Shown here: positions 19,459 to 28,572 of the stretch, in pieces
Layout of the letters: each line of letters begins with the position of its first letter
Numbering within the stretch: the first letter of the stretch is position 1
Assembly: GCA_963660435.1 (NCBI GenBank)
Contig: CAVKYI010000001.1
Location: 62,001-126,000, forward strand
Source: Hallerella sp963660435
GTDB lineage: Bacteria; Fibrobacterota; Fibrobacteria; Fibrobacterales; Fibrobacteraceae
DNA length: 64,000 nt
Direction of reading: 5' to 3'
Position numbers and translations under genes: made by a program
Notes under the pieces: model-generated
The model's database searches: none
Told to the model about the DNA's origin: nothing
The model's input: only the letters and a program-made list of their open reading frames with translations

Positions 19459-19983
19459 ATGAAAAATCTGGAAGATTATATTGTGAGCGTCCTGGACTTT
19501 CCGAAGCCGGGAATCGTGTTTCGCGACATTACCGGAATCCTGGATTCGCCCGAAGGTCTCCATCTCGCGTTCGAGAGCCTTTACAAGGCGCTAGAAGATG
19601 TCGAATTCGATGTCGTCGCCGGGCTCGAAGCGCGCGGCTTTCTGTTCGGAGCGGCCCTCGCCGAACATTTTCACAGGAGCTTTGTACCTATCCGAAAGAA
19701 GGGAAAGCTTCCGCGCGATACCGTTTCCGCGACCTATGAACTGGAATATGGCGAAGCGTCCATCGAAATGCACCGCGACGCGATAAGGCCCGGGCAGAAA
19801 GTCGTCCTCTTTGACGACCTGCTCGCGACCGGCGGAACGATGAATGCGGCGGCGTCTCTCGTAGAAGCCGTCGGCGGAACTGTTTCGAGAGCGCTCTTTA
19901 TCGTGGAACTTTTTGACTTGGGCGGCAGGCGGAAACTGTCAAAATACGACGTGACGTCCCTCGTAAAGCTGCCCGGACACTAG
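19459..19983 (+). CDS. apt: adenine phosphoribosyltransferase
   Basis: The 174-residue protein has the type I phosphoribosyltransferase fold. The PRPP-binding signature VVLFDDLLATGGT lies near residues 114-126, and the family start FPKPGIVFRDITGIL and VAGLEARGFLFGAALA are typical of Apt. It salvages adenine to AMP using PRPP in the cytoplasm. A purine permease follows 26 bases later, so uptake and salvage are likely co-expressed. The upstream TAGATT box is only 9 bases from the ATG, with no ribosome-binding site visible. Confidence 0.95.
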   Translation: MKNLEDYIVSVLDFPKPGIVFRDITGILDSPEGLHLAFESLYKALEDVEFDVVAGLEARGFLFGAALAEHFHRSFVPIRKKGKLPRDTVSATYELEYGEASIEMHRDAIRPGQKVVLFDDLLATGGTMNAAASLVEAVGGTVSRALFIVELFDLGGRRKLSKYDVTSLVKLPGH

Positions 19984-20009
19984 GATTGTTTTAAGACAAC
20001 GGAGAATCC

Positions 20010-21431
20010 ATGCTAGAAAGACTATTCAAAATCACCGAGAATCGCTCCTGTATTCGGACCGAAATTCTCGCGGGCCTCACCACGTTCATGACGATGGCGT
20101 ATATCCTTGCGGTAAATCCCGGCATCCTTTCCGCTTCGGGAATGCCCAAGGGCGGCGTGTTTATCGCGACAGCGCTCGCCGCTGCCGTCGGTTCGACGAT
20201 GATGGCCCTTTTTTCGAACTATCCCTTTGTGCTCGCTCCGGGTCTCGGACTGAACGCGTTTTTCTCCTACACGGTTGTCATCACGATGGGCTACAGCTGG
20301 CAATTCGCGCTGCTTGCCGTCTTTGTCGAAGGGCTTCTCTTCCTTGCGCTTTCGCTCACGTCTGTCCGGGAAAGCCTTTTCAACGCGATTCCTCTTTCTC
20401 TCAAGTCCGCCGTGGCGGTGGGTATCGGTCTTTTTGTCACCTTTATCGCGTTCCAGGGAGCAAAGATTGTCGTCAATTCCGACGCGACGCTCGTAACGGT
20501 CATCAACTTTCACCGGGCGGATTTTCACACGACGGGAATCTGGGCGCTCCTCGCCATCATCGGTACGATCATCATGGGCTTCCTCGTTTCGAAAAAGTTT
20601 CGCGCGGGAATTCTGCTCGGCATGTTCTTCACATGGTTCCTCGGCGTTCTTGCGGAACTTGCGGGAATCTACGTGCCGGACGCTTCCAAGGGATTCTTCT
20701 CCGTGATCCCGCAGTTTGGGAACTACTTTGACGATTTGGGCAAGACGTTCTCGGAATTCGGATCGATCGCCTTCGCCATTTTTCACCCGTCGTCCTGGAC
20801 GCATTCGGTAAACGGCGTGGTCGAGGCGTCGGGCTGGACGCTTGTGAAGACGCTTGACTTCTTTGTCGTGATGTTCGCCTTCTTCTTTGTCGATCTGTTT
20901 GACACGCTCGGAACGCTCATCGGCGTATCGCTCAAGGGCGGCTTTCTGGACAAGAACGGAAAGCTTCCGCGGATTTCGGGCGCGCTCTATGCGGATTCCA
21001 TCGCCACTTCGGTGGGAGCGGTTCTTGGAACTTCGACCACGACGACCTTTGTCGAAAGCGCAGCGGGCGTCGCCGCCGGAGGAAAGACCGGTCTCACGTC
21101 CATCTTCGCCGCGTTCCTCTTCATCGTATCGATTGTCTTTGCCCCGATATTCTTGGCGATTCCCGGTTTTGCGACGGCTCCTGCCCTGATAATCGTCGGA
21201 TTCTACATGATAAGTTCCGTGTCGAAAATCGAATTCAAGGATTATTCCAAGGCGATCCCCGCGTTCCTTTGCATTGTCGCGATGCCTCTGACCTATTCGA
21301 TTTCGGACGGAATCATGTTCGGCGTGATTTCCTATACGGTGCTGAACCTTGTGCTCGGAAAACGGAAGGACATCCACTGGATTATGTATGTCCTGACCGT
21401 GCTTTTCGTGCTGAAGTACGCGCTGATGTAA
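20010..21431 (+). CDS. NCS2-family purine permease (AzgA/PbuG-like)
   Basis: This 473-residue protein has about 12-13 membrane helices. It matches the AzgA-like branch of NCS2 transporters: RTEILAGLTTFMTMAYILAVNP at the start, LAPGLGLNAFFSYTVV near 70-85, FFFVDLFDTLGTLIGVS near 295, and GTSTTTTFVESAAGVAAGGKTG near 345. These carriers import adenine, guanine or hypoxanthine by proton symport. Its place right after apt supports adenine. Start follows AACGGAGAATCC, a reasonable ribosome-binding site. Confidence 0.92.
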   Translation: MLERLFKITENRSCIRTEILAGLTTFMTMAYILAVNPGILSASGMPKGGVFIATALAAAVGSTMMALFSNYPFVLAPGLGLNAFFSYTVVITMGYSWQFALLAVFVEGLLFLALSLTSVRESLFNAIPLSLKSAVAVGIGLFVTFIAFQGAKIVVNSDATLVTVINFHRADFHTTGIWALLAIIGTIIMGFLVSKKFRAGILLGMFFTWFLGVLAELAGIYVPDASKGFFSVIPQFGNYFDDLGKTFSEFGSIAFAIFHPSSWTHSVNGVVEASGWTLVKTLDFFVVMFAFFFVDLFDTLGTLIGVSLKGGFLDKNGKLPRISGALYADSIATSVGAVLGTSTTTTFVESAAGVAAGGKTGLTSIFAAFLFIVSIVFAPIFLAIPGFATAPALIIVGFYMISSVSKIEFKDYSKAIPAFLCIVAMPLTYSISDGIMFGVISYTVLNLVLGKRKDIHWIMYVLTVLFVLKYALM

Positions 21432-21451
21432 CGAGAACTTTTTCGAATTCG

Positions 21452-21480
21452 AAAGGCGACCGGAACGGTCGCCTTTGTCT
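21452..21480. terminator. bidirectional terminator between purine permease and M6 protease
   Basis: A 10-bp perfect stem AAAGGCGACC-GGAAC-GGTCGCCTTT sits between the convergent genes, followed by a T-rich tail on the plus strand and preceded by A-rich DNA for the minus strand. Confidence 0.75.
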
Positions 21481-21491
21481 TTCCCGGGCTC

Positions 21492-23843
21492 TTACCTGGT
21501 TATCTTGAAAAGTTCCTTTTCGGCGATCGTACCGTTTCGCTCGAGAATTCCCTGGTAGGCTCCGCTTCCGAGCGTCTTGAGAGCTTCCGCGTCCGATTGT
21601 CTTCTAATCGTCAGGATGCGGTTTCCGTTCAAGTCGTAAACGAGCAACGCGAAATTTTTCGAAAGCGCGGTTCGGGTAAAATCCGAAAGGGTGTATCCGC
21701 TTTCGAAAAGACGTTGCCTGGGCATTTTGCCCTTGGCGAGGGCAGTGGATTCTTCGCCGACAAACGTGAACGTGTATTTTAAAACGGCGTCCCTGTCCTG
21801 ATACGAAAGACCTTGCCGGATGGTTACCGTCGCGCCGTTCTGAACGCGGTCGGGGTAGCTTCCGACGAGAAGCGCAGCGTTTGCCAGGTCCATTTCCGAG
21901 AAAACGTATGAGTCCGCGTTGTCCCAGCTGGTGCTGTTTCCGCTTGCGTTAAACCAGTTGCCTGGAGCTGTCGCCGTAGATTCGGTAACGCGGGTTCCGT
22001 CTGTATTCAGCACAAAGTAACCAAGGCCGTTGCCGAACAATGCCGAAAGCTGTGACTTTTGGATTCCGAGGAACTGGATAGCTTCGCTTCCGATGGAAAC
22101 GCTTGTCGTCGCGTAATTCGCCTGGATGGGGATGCTTTGAGCGTAAACGAATTCCTGCTGCACCGTGGCGTTACTGGAAGAAGATTGGACGGAACTGCTC
22201 GAAACGAGAGCGGAACTGCTGGAAACCGTAATTTCCGAACTGCTCGATGCGGCTTGTGAACTGCTTGAAAGAGCCTGTGAACTGCTCGAAGCGGCGATTG
22301 CGGGGCAGGATGTCACCGAAGCGTTTCCGACGGCAAAGCAAATGTATCCGTTCTTTTCCGTGATGCCGGAAATCTTGCCGTAGATTGTCTGGTTGTTCCA
22401 GTTTGTGAATCCGTCAAAGCTTGTCACGTTGGATGTTCCCGGGAACGTGTAGGCGGAAGCCGTGCTCGTGTTCGCTTCTTCGATATCCACGTATTGCGTT
22501 CCGTTGTTCACGCCTTCCCTGTCCCAGATATTCTGGTCGTAATCGATATGCCAGATCAGAAGACCGTGCCCCGGAAGAGACGCGTCCCAGTTTTTCAGTT
22601 GGCGGTTTTCCAGAACGAACCATTGGTCGGAATCGTTCGGATCGACAATCTGGTAGGCAAAATTGGAAGAGTCATACACGGGAATGGAATAGACGCCATC
22701 GACAGCGGGAAGGTCGGTCGGGGTATGCCAACCGAGCCATTCCCGTTCGAGAGAGCTCATATTGGGAACATGGTTTCCGTAGATGGAACCCGTCGATGTC
22801 GTGTACCAGTTGTTGTAGCAGCCTACGTCCATGACATCGTAGGAACCCGGCGTCCTGAAAGTTCCTTTCTCCGTAGATGTCTGGTAAAGGTCGGGAAGCC
22901 CGAGGACATGTCCGAATTCGTGCGCGAAGGTTCCCATTCCATCGATTGAACTTGCATCCTGATCGGATTTTCCGGGAATATACACGTAGCGCCCGACGGA
23001 TCCCTGGGAGTGGTTTGTCATCATCCATCCCATGTAGATGGTTCCGTCCATGTTATAATCTGCCGTGTTGCCGGCGAGAACGAGCCCCACAAAAGTGCCG
23101 TTTTCGTTTTTTGCGTATCCGTTGAACGAAGTGAGGTCGCCCTTGGAATAGGCTTCCGCAAGAACGGCTTTCATCACGGCGGCATCGTTTCCGGCCGGCG
23201 TCCCATTGTAAGTGTAGGGGCCTAGCACCTTGAACGTCGGCTTGAACTTTCCTCCGGACTGTCGGATGTAGTAATCGCGAACGCTTCCGAAGTGGCCGTT
23301 GTCGCTGTACCCTTCTTCGTTCAGCATTCTCTTGAAGTTGTTTGCGTCGGTCGTGGTCCACGATTTGAGGCTGTGGTTCACAAGGACCATTAGAAACGTC
23401 TGTTCGCCTTGAGTCCAGCTTTCGGCGGACGGCTTTTGCCGTACCCCGTCTAGCGAGGATTTCCTTTTGTAATTTCCATAGGGGCGCCGTTCCCTTTTCG
23501 GCATCTTTTCCCGATAGACCTTTTGAACGGAACTTTTTTCGAGCTTTTTTAGAAACGCCCGGTCTTCCTTTGTTCGGCGGTCGGCATTCCTTGCGATGAT
23601 TCCGGAATTTTCGCCGTTCGCGTCGGCGTAACAGTAGTCTTTTCCGCAGGGAACGATGACATGGCCATCGACCGTTTCCGCCCAGTTTTCGTATTCGTCT
23701 CCGAATTTTTTGAACGTCAGGGTGTCGCCGTCCGATTGTTCGTGCGCAAGCGGAAATGGAGGCATCGGTTTTGCCTCGGCGCGTTCTGCGCTAAAAAACA
23801 CGGAGGCGATGGATAGCAGGCATATTGAGCGTAAGTGTTTCAT
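21492..23843 (-). CDS. secreted M6-family metalloprotease
   Basis: This 783-residue protease has a signal peptide ending near AERAEA. The propeptide region extends to about 140, then an M6 (immune inhibitor A-like) catalytic domain with the zinc motif HEFGHVLGLPD at 308-318 and downstream GSYDVMDVG. A long Ser-rich linker near 515-565, built of repeated SSSS blocks, separates it from a C-terminal region. That region ends in LLVYDLNGNRILTIRR and a GSGAYQGIL segment, resembling a type IX secretion sorting domain. Ser-rich linkers are typical of Fibrobacter secreted proteins. Substrate unknown; it may process surface proteins or degrade feed protein. Confidence 0.88.
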   Translation of the reverse strand: MKHLRSICLLSIASVFFSAERAEAKPMPPFPLAHEQSDGDTLTFKKFGDEYENWAETVDGHVIVPCGKDYCYADANGENSGIIARNADRRTKEDRAFLKKLEKSSVQKVYREKMPKRERRPYGNYKRKSSLDGVRQKPSAESWTQGEQTFLMVLVNHSLKSWTTTDANNFKRMLNEEGYSDNGHFGSVRDYYIRQSGGKFKPTFKVLGPYTYNGTPAGNDAAVMKAVLAEAYSKGDLTSFNGYAKNENGTFVGLVLAGNTADYNMDGTIYMGWMMTNHSQGSVGRYVYIPGKSDQDASSIDGMGTFAHEFGHVLGLPDLYQTSTEKGTFRTPGSYDVMDVGCYNNWYTTSTGSIYGNHVPNMSSLEREWLGWHTPTDLPAVDGVYSIPVYDSSNFAYQIVDPNDSDQWFVLENRQLKNWDASLPGHGLLIWHIDYDQNIWDREGVNNGTQYVDIEEANTSTASAYTFPGTSNVTSFDGFTNWNNQTIYGKISGITEKNGYICFAVGNASVTSCPAIAASSSSQALSSSSQAASSSSEITVSSSSALVSSSSVQSSSSNATVQQEFVYAQSIPIQANYATTSVSIGSEAIQFLGIQKSQLSALFGNGLGYFVLNTDGTRVTESTATAPGNWFNASGNSTSWDNADSYVFSEMDLANAALLVGSYPDRVQNGATVTIRQGLSYQDRDAVLKYTFTFVGEESTALAKGKMPRQRLFESGYTLSDFTRTALSKNFALLVYDLNGNRILTIRRQSDAEALKTLGSGAYQGILERNGTIAEKELFKITR

Positions 23844-23948
23844 TTTATTTAAACTATCCGAAAAGAAAGCGGATTTTCTATTCCGCGGAGTTTTTCCGTG
23901 TAAAAAGCGTTTCGGATTGGGAAAAAGTCGGCGGCTTCGGTCAGTAGT

Positions 23949-23976
23949 TTGAAAAATCTTGCACGCTTGCTATATT
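23949..23976 (+). promoter_or_regulatory. sigma-70-like promoter of the surface-protein operon
   Basis: TTGAAA (23949-23954) and TATATT (23971-23976) are 16 bases apart. A GAGGAG ribosome-binding site follows at 23991-23996, 11 bases before the ATG at 24008. Confidence 0.5.
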
Positions 23977-24007
23977 TTTCTATCGTCAAAGAGGAGCTTC
24001 CAAAACA

Positions 24008-27000
24008 ATGCACGTCCGTATCTTTTTCCTGCTGCTTCTTGCGTCCCTGGAGGACGTCCTTGCCGTGCAGTTCCCCTGTTCGGAATGGAACCTCGCCACT
24101 TACCACGGAGCCTACGCGATATTCGGCGATGGGTTTGTCTCCGTGACGGACGGAGGCTCCGACTATTGGCACGTGCAGCTGACTAGGAACGGCATCGAGC
24201 TTCGAGCCGGGAAAACTTACGAAGTGCGGTTCTTCTTGCAGGGCGTAAGCGCTCGGCGCAACGTGGAAGTCCGCATCGGCAGGGACGGGTTTCCGTATGA
24301 CGCGTTTGCCGAGTTCGGCGAGGTCGTGGCGACCGCGAACGGAAAGACGGTGACACGAACCTTCACGATGCGGTCGGGGAGCGTAAACAACGCCCGGCTC
24401 GAGTTCAACCTGGGCAAGGCCGCGGGAACGGTATATGTCGCGGACATCGGCCTGAACTGCCTCGATTGCGGCGATGGTGTCGAAACCGGCGATTCGCCTG
24501 CGTTTTCCGGCGAAGACTTGGACTATGCGGTCGTTGCCGACACGGTCGATTTTCGGGACGGCTCCATGTCCCTGGGAAGCGTGTTCGGGACAAGGCTTGA
24601 ACTGGGGGCGGACTCCAAAGTCTTCGGCAATGTCGATGTCGCGGCGGTGTGCCTCCTTCGGGAACGCGCAAGGATTGATGGGGGATTGCGCTACGGGCAT
24701 CCGTGCGTGGAGCAGAACGGCGTGTCCGCGAAGACGAGAAGTGCCGCTAAACTGTCGAAACCCGCATTCGGCATTCCGGACGTCGTTCCCGGGATTTCCC
24801 CGGTCTCTGTCGGGTCGGAACAGTCCCTCGCGCTTCCTCCCGGGAACTACGGGACCTTTTACGCCGCGGCAAAGTCCAGAATCCGCCTTTCTTCGGGATC
24901 CTACGCGTTCCAGTACTTCTACACGGAACCCGATGCCGAAATAGCTTTCGACCTGTCCGCAGGGCCACTTACGGTCGGCGTGTCCGGAAGCGTCCGCTTC
25001 GGCGACAGGAACCGTTTCTCCGTTACCGGCGGAAACCCGAGCGAAATCTTGTGGAACGTTTCCGGGGAAAGAGTCGATATGGGAACCGACGGCCTTTATT
25101 TCGGAAAATTTGTCGCTCCGAATGCAGGTGTGCATATTCCCTCCCGTTCGCATCTCGTCGGCAGCGTCTATGCGGGAAAGTTCACGGTCGAGCCGCAATC
25201 GACCGTGTCGAGGGAACCTCGCGCCAGGGAGATTTCCCACAGCGAAGAGCACTTCGGTCCGTTTTTCGAATCGGGAAGATATCGCTACCGTTCCCAGGTT
25301 TCGCCTTCCGTGTCCAAGATAGAGATGTTCGTCTATGCGGACAGCCTTCAGGTCTCGGTGAACGGCGGCCCGTCAAGGGTTGTCGAACTTTCGTCTCCGG
25401 AAGTTCCGGTCGATGTGTCGCTCAGGCGAAACCCGATGGCGGGTTTTCCGTCCGAAGCGTTCCGCAGCAGCTATAGGTTTGACTTCCTGAAAAATTCGAA
25501 TTACCGCATCTACTGGAATCCGCAGACGCCGTGCAGGCAGGGTTGCGACGGGATGACCGCGGCGACGGCCATCGGCGATTTTGAAAGGGCTCTTGAAACG
25601 GCAAGGACGACCGGTCGGGAAATCAATATGGCCGGCGGAACCTGGAACGCCTTTGAAAGTTTCCCGGACAGCGTCGTCCCTTGGAAAGTGGGTTTCGAGC
25701 TGGTCGGCAACACGGAAAACCTGGGGGACTTGTCTTCCGAAGACGACCTGCCGCTGATCGATCTGGGGAAAGCCGCCCACGTCGAGATAGAGGGGCGCTC
25801 TCCGCGCAGCCTGACCGGTTTCCGCATCGTGAACGGATACAATGCCGGTGACGGCGGCGCGATCTATTCTGAGGGCTTATTGAAATTGAAACTTTCGGGG
25901 ATAAGTTTACAGAGTAATTTTTCAAAAGCAAATGGAGGGGCTATTTCCTTTTTAGGTGATTCGTTAGTCGCATTTCAAGTATATATGTACAATAACCGAG
26001 CAAATGGACTCGGCGGAGGACTTTTCTCTCGAGGAAAATCATTTCTTCAAAACGTTTTCTTTATTCGGAATACATCTAACGAAATGGGAGCTGCTTTATA
26101 TGTTCGAAATAGCTGTTTGATTCAAAATGTCGTTATTTCTCAAAATATGACGAATCAATTTTCTAGCATCGTTCAAGATTCCATCGGCAATATTGATATT
26201 TGGAATGCGACAATCTTTAAAAACGTTGGAATCCATAATGGACCTGAAATTTTAGGAAAAGGAACTATATGGAATAGTATAATATGGAAAAATCTAAATG
26301 GTTCTGTACAAGATAGCCTTTCTGAAAAATTATCGGTGAGTTATTCTTTGTCATCTAAATTAAAAGGTTCTTCAAATTATGCAACAGATCCAATTTTTAA
26401 AAATGAATCATTTCCTGAAGGGTCGAATCGTTACATTGGAGTTGACGCTGGTTTAGTTATAGAAGCGTCTTCCCCTATTGTGGATAAGGGAGAGAAAGAG
26501 CATTCTTTACCTACAGATATTCTAGGCATTGAACGAGGTGAAAGTTTTCCTTTTGGAGCTTATGGAATTTATGTCACCAATGTTCCTGTGCAATATGGAT
26601 TATGGTACGATGGTGAATTTCATAATGTAGGAAATACGAGACCGGTATTTGAAAGTTTTCCATCGCAGGCGCATATTGAATTTGCTGGGCATAGCGCATA
26701 TGGACGAGTGATGAAAGCTCTTGTAAAGAAACACGAAAAAACAAAAATATCCAAAGCAATTGTTCGCATATCTTTAATGGATTCTACAGGAACCGTATAT
26801 CCAGAAGCCGAACCAATAGAAATTCCATTCTATCGGCATGGAACAGAAAATGGGAAATATGTGTTTATGTCTTTAATAAAAAATTCTACGGAAGAGGACT
26901 TTGATGTAGAAAAGCATGGCCATTATATACTGTTCTCTAGAAGAGCCGAAGATCAAGGTTTTTATGACGAGTTCGTTGTCATTTATGTAAAGAATAATAG

Positions 27001-27034
27001 TGATCGTCTAAAATATGAGGTTGTAAAATGGTAA
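24008..27034 (+). CDS. secreted CBM4/9-like plus parallel beta-helix protein with a composition break
   Basis: The 1008-residue protein starts with a signal peptide (MHVRIFFLLLLASLEDVLA). Residues 25-155 resemble a CBM4/9-type carbohydrate-binding module (HVQLTRNGIELRAGKTYEV to VYVADIGLN). A middle region of beta-rich sequence follows. From about residue 500 it resembles a right-handed beta-helix or polymorphic outer-membrane type repeat (NGYNAGDGGAIYSEG, KANGGAISFLG, NGLGGGLFSRG). Up to about 25,860 the DNA is GC-rich like its neighbours. After that it becomes strongly AT-rich to the end, with no frame disruption, so the C-terminal 390 codons probably came by recombination. The stop overlaps the next ATG. 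Function unknown; probably surface adhesion to polysaccharide. Confidence 0.75.
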   Translation: MHVRIFFLLLLASLEDVLAVQFPCSEWNLATYHGAYAIFGDGFVSVTDGGSDYWHVQLTRNGIELRAGKTYEVRFFLQGVSARRNVEVRIGRDGFPYDAFAEFGEVVATANGKTVTRTFTMRSGSVNNARLEFNLGKAAGTVYVADIGLNCLDCGDGVETGDSPAFSGEDLDYAVVADTVDFRDGSMSLGSVFGTRLELGADSKVFGNVDVAAVCLLRERARIDGGLRYGHPCVEQNGVSAKTRSAAKLSKPAFGIPDVVPGISPVSVGSEQSLALPPGNYGTFYAAAKSRIRLSSGSYAFQYFYTEPDAEIAFDLSAGPLTVGVSGSVRFGDRNRFSVTGGNPSEILWNVSGERVDMGTDGLYFGKFVAPNAGVHIPSRSHLVGSVYAGKFTVEPQSTVSREPRAREISHSEEHFGPFFESGRYRYRSQVSPSVSKIEMFVYADSLQVSVNGGPSRVVELSSPEVPVDVSLRRNPMAGFPSEAFRSSYRFDFLKNSNYRIYWNPQTPCRQGCDGMTAATAIGDFERALETARTTGREINMAGGTWNAFESFPDSVVPWKVGFELVGNTENLGDLSSEDDLPLIDLGKAAHVEIEGRSPRSLTGFRIVNGYNAGDGGAIYSEGLLKLKLSGISLQSNFSKANGGAISFLGDSLVAFQVYMYNNRANGLGGGLFSRGKSFLQNVFFIRNTSNEMGAALYVRNSCLIQNVVISQNMTNQFSSIVQDSIGNIDIWNATIFKNVGIHNGPEILGKGTIWNSIIWKNLNGSVQDSLSEKLSVSYSLSSKLKGSSNYATDPIFKNESFPEGSNRYIGVDAGLVIEASSPIVDKGEKEHSLPTDILGIERGESFPFGAYGIYVTNVPVQYGLWYDGEFHNVGNTRPVFESFPSQAHIEFAGHSAYGRVMKALVKKHEKTKISKAIVRISLMDSTGTVYPEAEPIEIPFYRHGTENGKYVFMSLIKNSTEEDFDVEKHGHYILFSRRAEDQGFYDEFVVIYVKNNSDRLKYEVVKW

Positions 27035-28569
27035 AAGGAATTCTTTGTCTGCTATTTCTTTGTTCTTTTATTGCATGTTCAGGACATCCTTCGCCGGAAA
27101 AAGATCCGCTAGGCTTTGGGTTTATTGATGCTAAAATTTCATGGCCTGCTGTTCCTAGTACAGAAGCCTTCTCATGGTCTATTACAGGGTTCTTGCCTCA
27201 TGAAGAGCATTTATATGGATTTGACAAGCATCCCAAACCAAGTAAATCTGTTTCAGAAGATTCCATAGTACATGTATCTGTTGTTGCTAATGTAGAAGGA
27301 TTCGTGAATGCTTTTGTTGATCCGCTTATTTATAGTGGCGCTGGTTATAAGTTCGGGTTTTGTAATTTGAGTACGAAAAAGTTAATTAGGGACGTGCAAC
27401 CGGACAATAAAGGAAATGATGAGTTCAGTTTTTATGGAAAAAATGCAGGAAATGTTGATTCTATCGGATTATGTAGAAAATTAGAAAGTAGTAATGATGG
27501 AAACTACATCATTTATGAAAAATTAAAAATTCATTCATACGAGCCTCTTCAAAAAGAGATAGCTTTGTTTGTTCTAGGAAACGGAAAAATACCTAGTGAT
27601 TTTATTAAAAGTTCTCAGTTTTGGGAAGATGCCATTCCTAAAGTTTATCATAGGAATATTTTTTATCCTCGTCTTGCATATATTTATCAAAGCATTCCCC
27701 AAAATGTCTCTTTGTATAAAGATGATTTAGGCAATGTAATAGACTCTACGGTACGTTCATCAAACTATTTGAAAATTCATGTTTTAAATACAGATTCTTC
27801 TTGCTATGAAGCGATAAAAGATGATATAGACGATGCAATTGAAACTGCTCGAATATTTTTGCAGGAGAACAATCTTTCGCGAATGATTCTTTCTTTAACA
27901 TGGCCTACTCGGAAAATTTGGTCTCTTAAGTATGACAAAAAAGGTTTTGTCCAAATTTGTGGTGAACCTGAAAATTCTCCCGAGAATGAAACTGAAATTC
28001 AGTTGATTTCTGCAATAAATGAGATTGAATATATTCCATATGTTGTTCGTAAAAAAGGAAATTATTGGATTGCAATAAAAAAGGAAAACGGTAAAATTAT
28101 AGAAGACACGTTAACCAATGAAAATGTCAATGTTGAACAAATGGTATTTATTGAAAGCGGTAATTCACAACCTGTAGATGCTCCTTATTTAGGTCCTCAT
28201 ATATCAACGGCAAAAGCCGTTACGATTTTTGTTGAAAAAGAAAATACAAAATCTTCGTTTGATTATGACTTTTCATATATTCTTTTGCCTTGGAGAAATG
28301 AAAGAACAGGAAGGGTTCTTTTGCATGAAATGGGACATATGTTTGGATTAATAGATATAAATGATGAATTAGTAAATGATAGTAAATCTGATCAAGGAAA
28401 TTTAATGCACTGGAATGATGATCGAAATGGCGTTTTGTTGAGAGATAGACCTGTTACGGCAAAATACATCGATAAAACAAGTGAGCGACAATGGGATTGT
28501 CTGCATCGGATAAATTTAGCGGAAAACTGTGCGGATTCAAGTATTCTGAACTTTAATTATGGAGAATGA
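27028..28569 (+). CDS. metzincin-like zinc metalloprotease lipoprotein
   Basis: The 513-residue protein starts with a lipoprotein signal (MVKGILCLLFLCSFIAC, Cys17). The zinc-binding motif HEMGHMFGLID occupies residues 433-443, and NLMHWNDD, about 24 residues later, resembles a metzincin Met-turn. The 400 residues before it match nothing I recognise. The gene is AT-rich throughout, like the end of the upstream gene, with which it overlaps by 7 bases. It is therefore part of the same transferred block. A surface-anchored protease that processes operon products is a possible role, not shown. Confidence 0.7.
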   Translation: MVKGILCLLFLCSFIACSGHPSPEKDPLGFGFIDAKISWPAVPSTEAFSWSITGFLPHEEHLYGFDKHPKPSKSVSEDSIVHVSVVANVEGFVNAFVDPLIYSGAGYKFGFCNLSTKKLIRDVQPDNKGNDEFSFYGKNAGNVDSIGLCRKLESSNDGNYIIYEKLKIHSYEPLQKEIALFVLGNGKIPSDFIKSSQFWEDAIPKVYHRNIFYPRLAYIYQSIPQNVSLYKDDLGNVIDSTVRSSNYLKIHVLNTDSSCYEAIKDDIDDAIETARIFLQENNLSRMILSLTWPTRKIWSLKYDKKGFVQICGEPENSPENETEIQLISAINEIEYIPYVVRKKGNYWIAIKKENGKIIEDTLTNENVNVEQMVFIESGNSQPVDAPYLGPHISTAKAVTIFVEKENTKSSFDYDFSYILLPWRNERTGRVLLHEMGHMFGLIDINDELVNDSKSDQGNLMHWNDDRNGVLLRDRPVTAKYIDKTSERQWDCLHRINLAENCADSSILNFNYGE

Positions 28570-28572
28570 CAG

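Noticed and set aside
19353..19739. 128-residue frame overlapping apt
   Set aside because: It lies out of frame across apt, ends in an Arg-rich shadow sequence and has no family.
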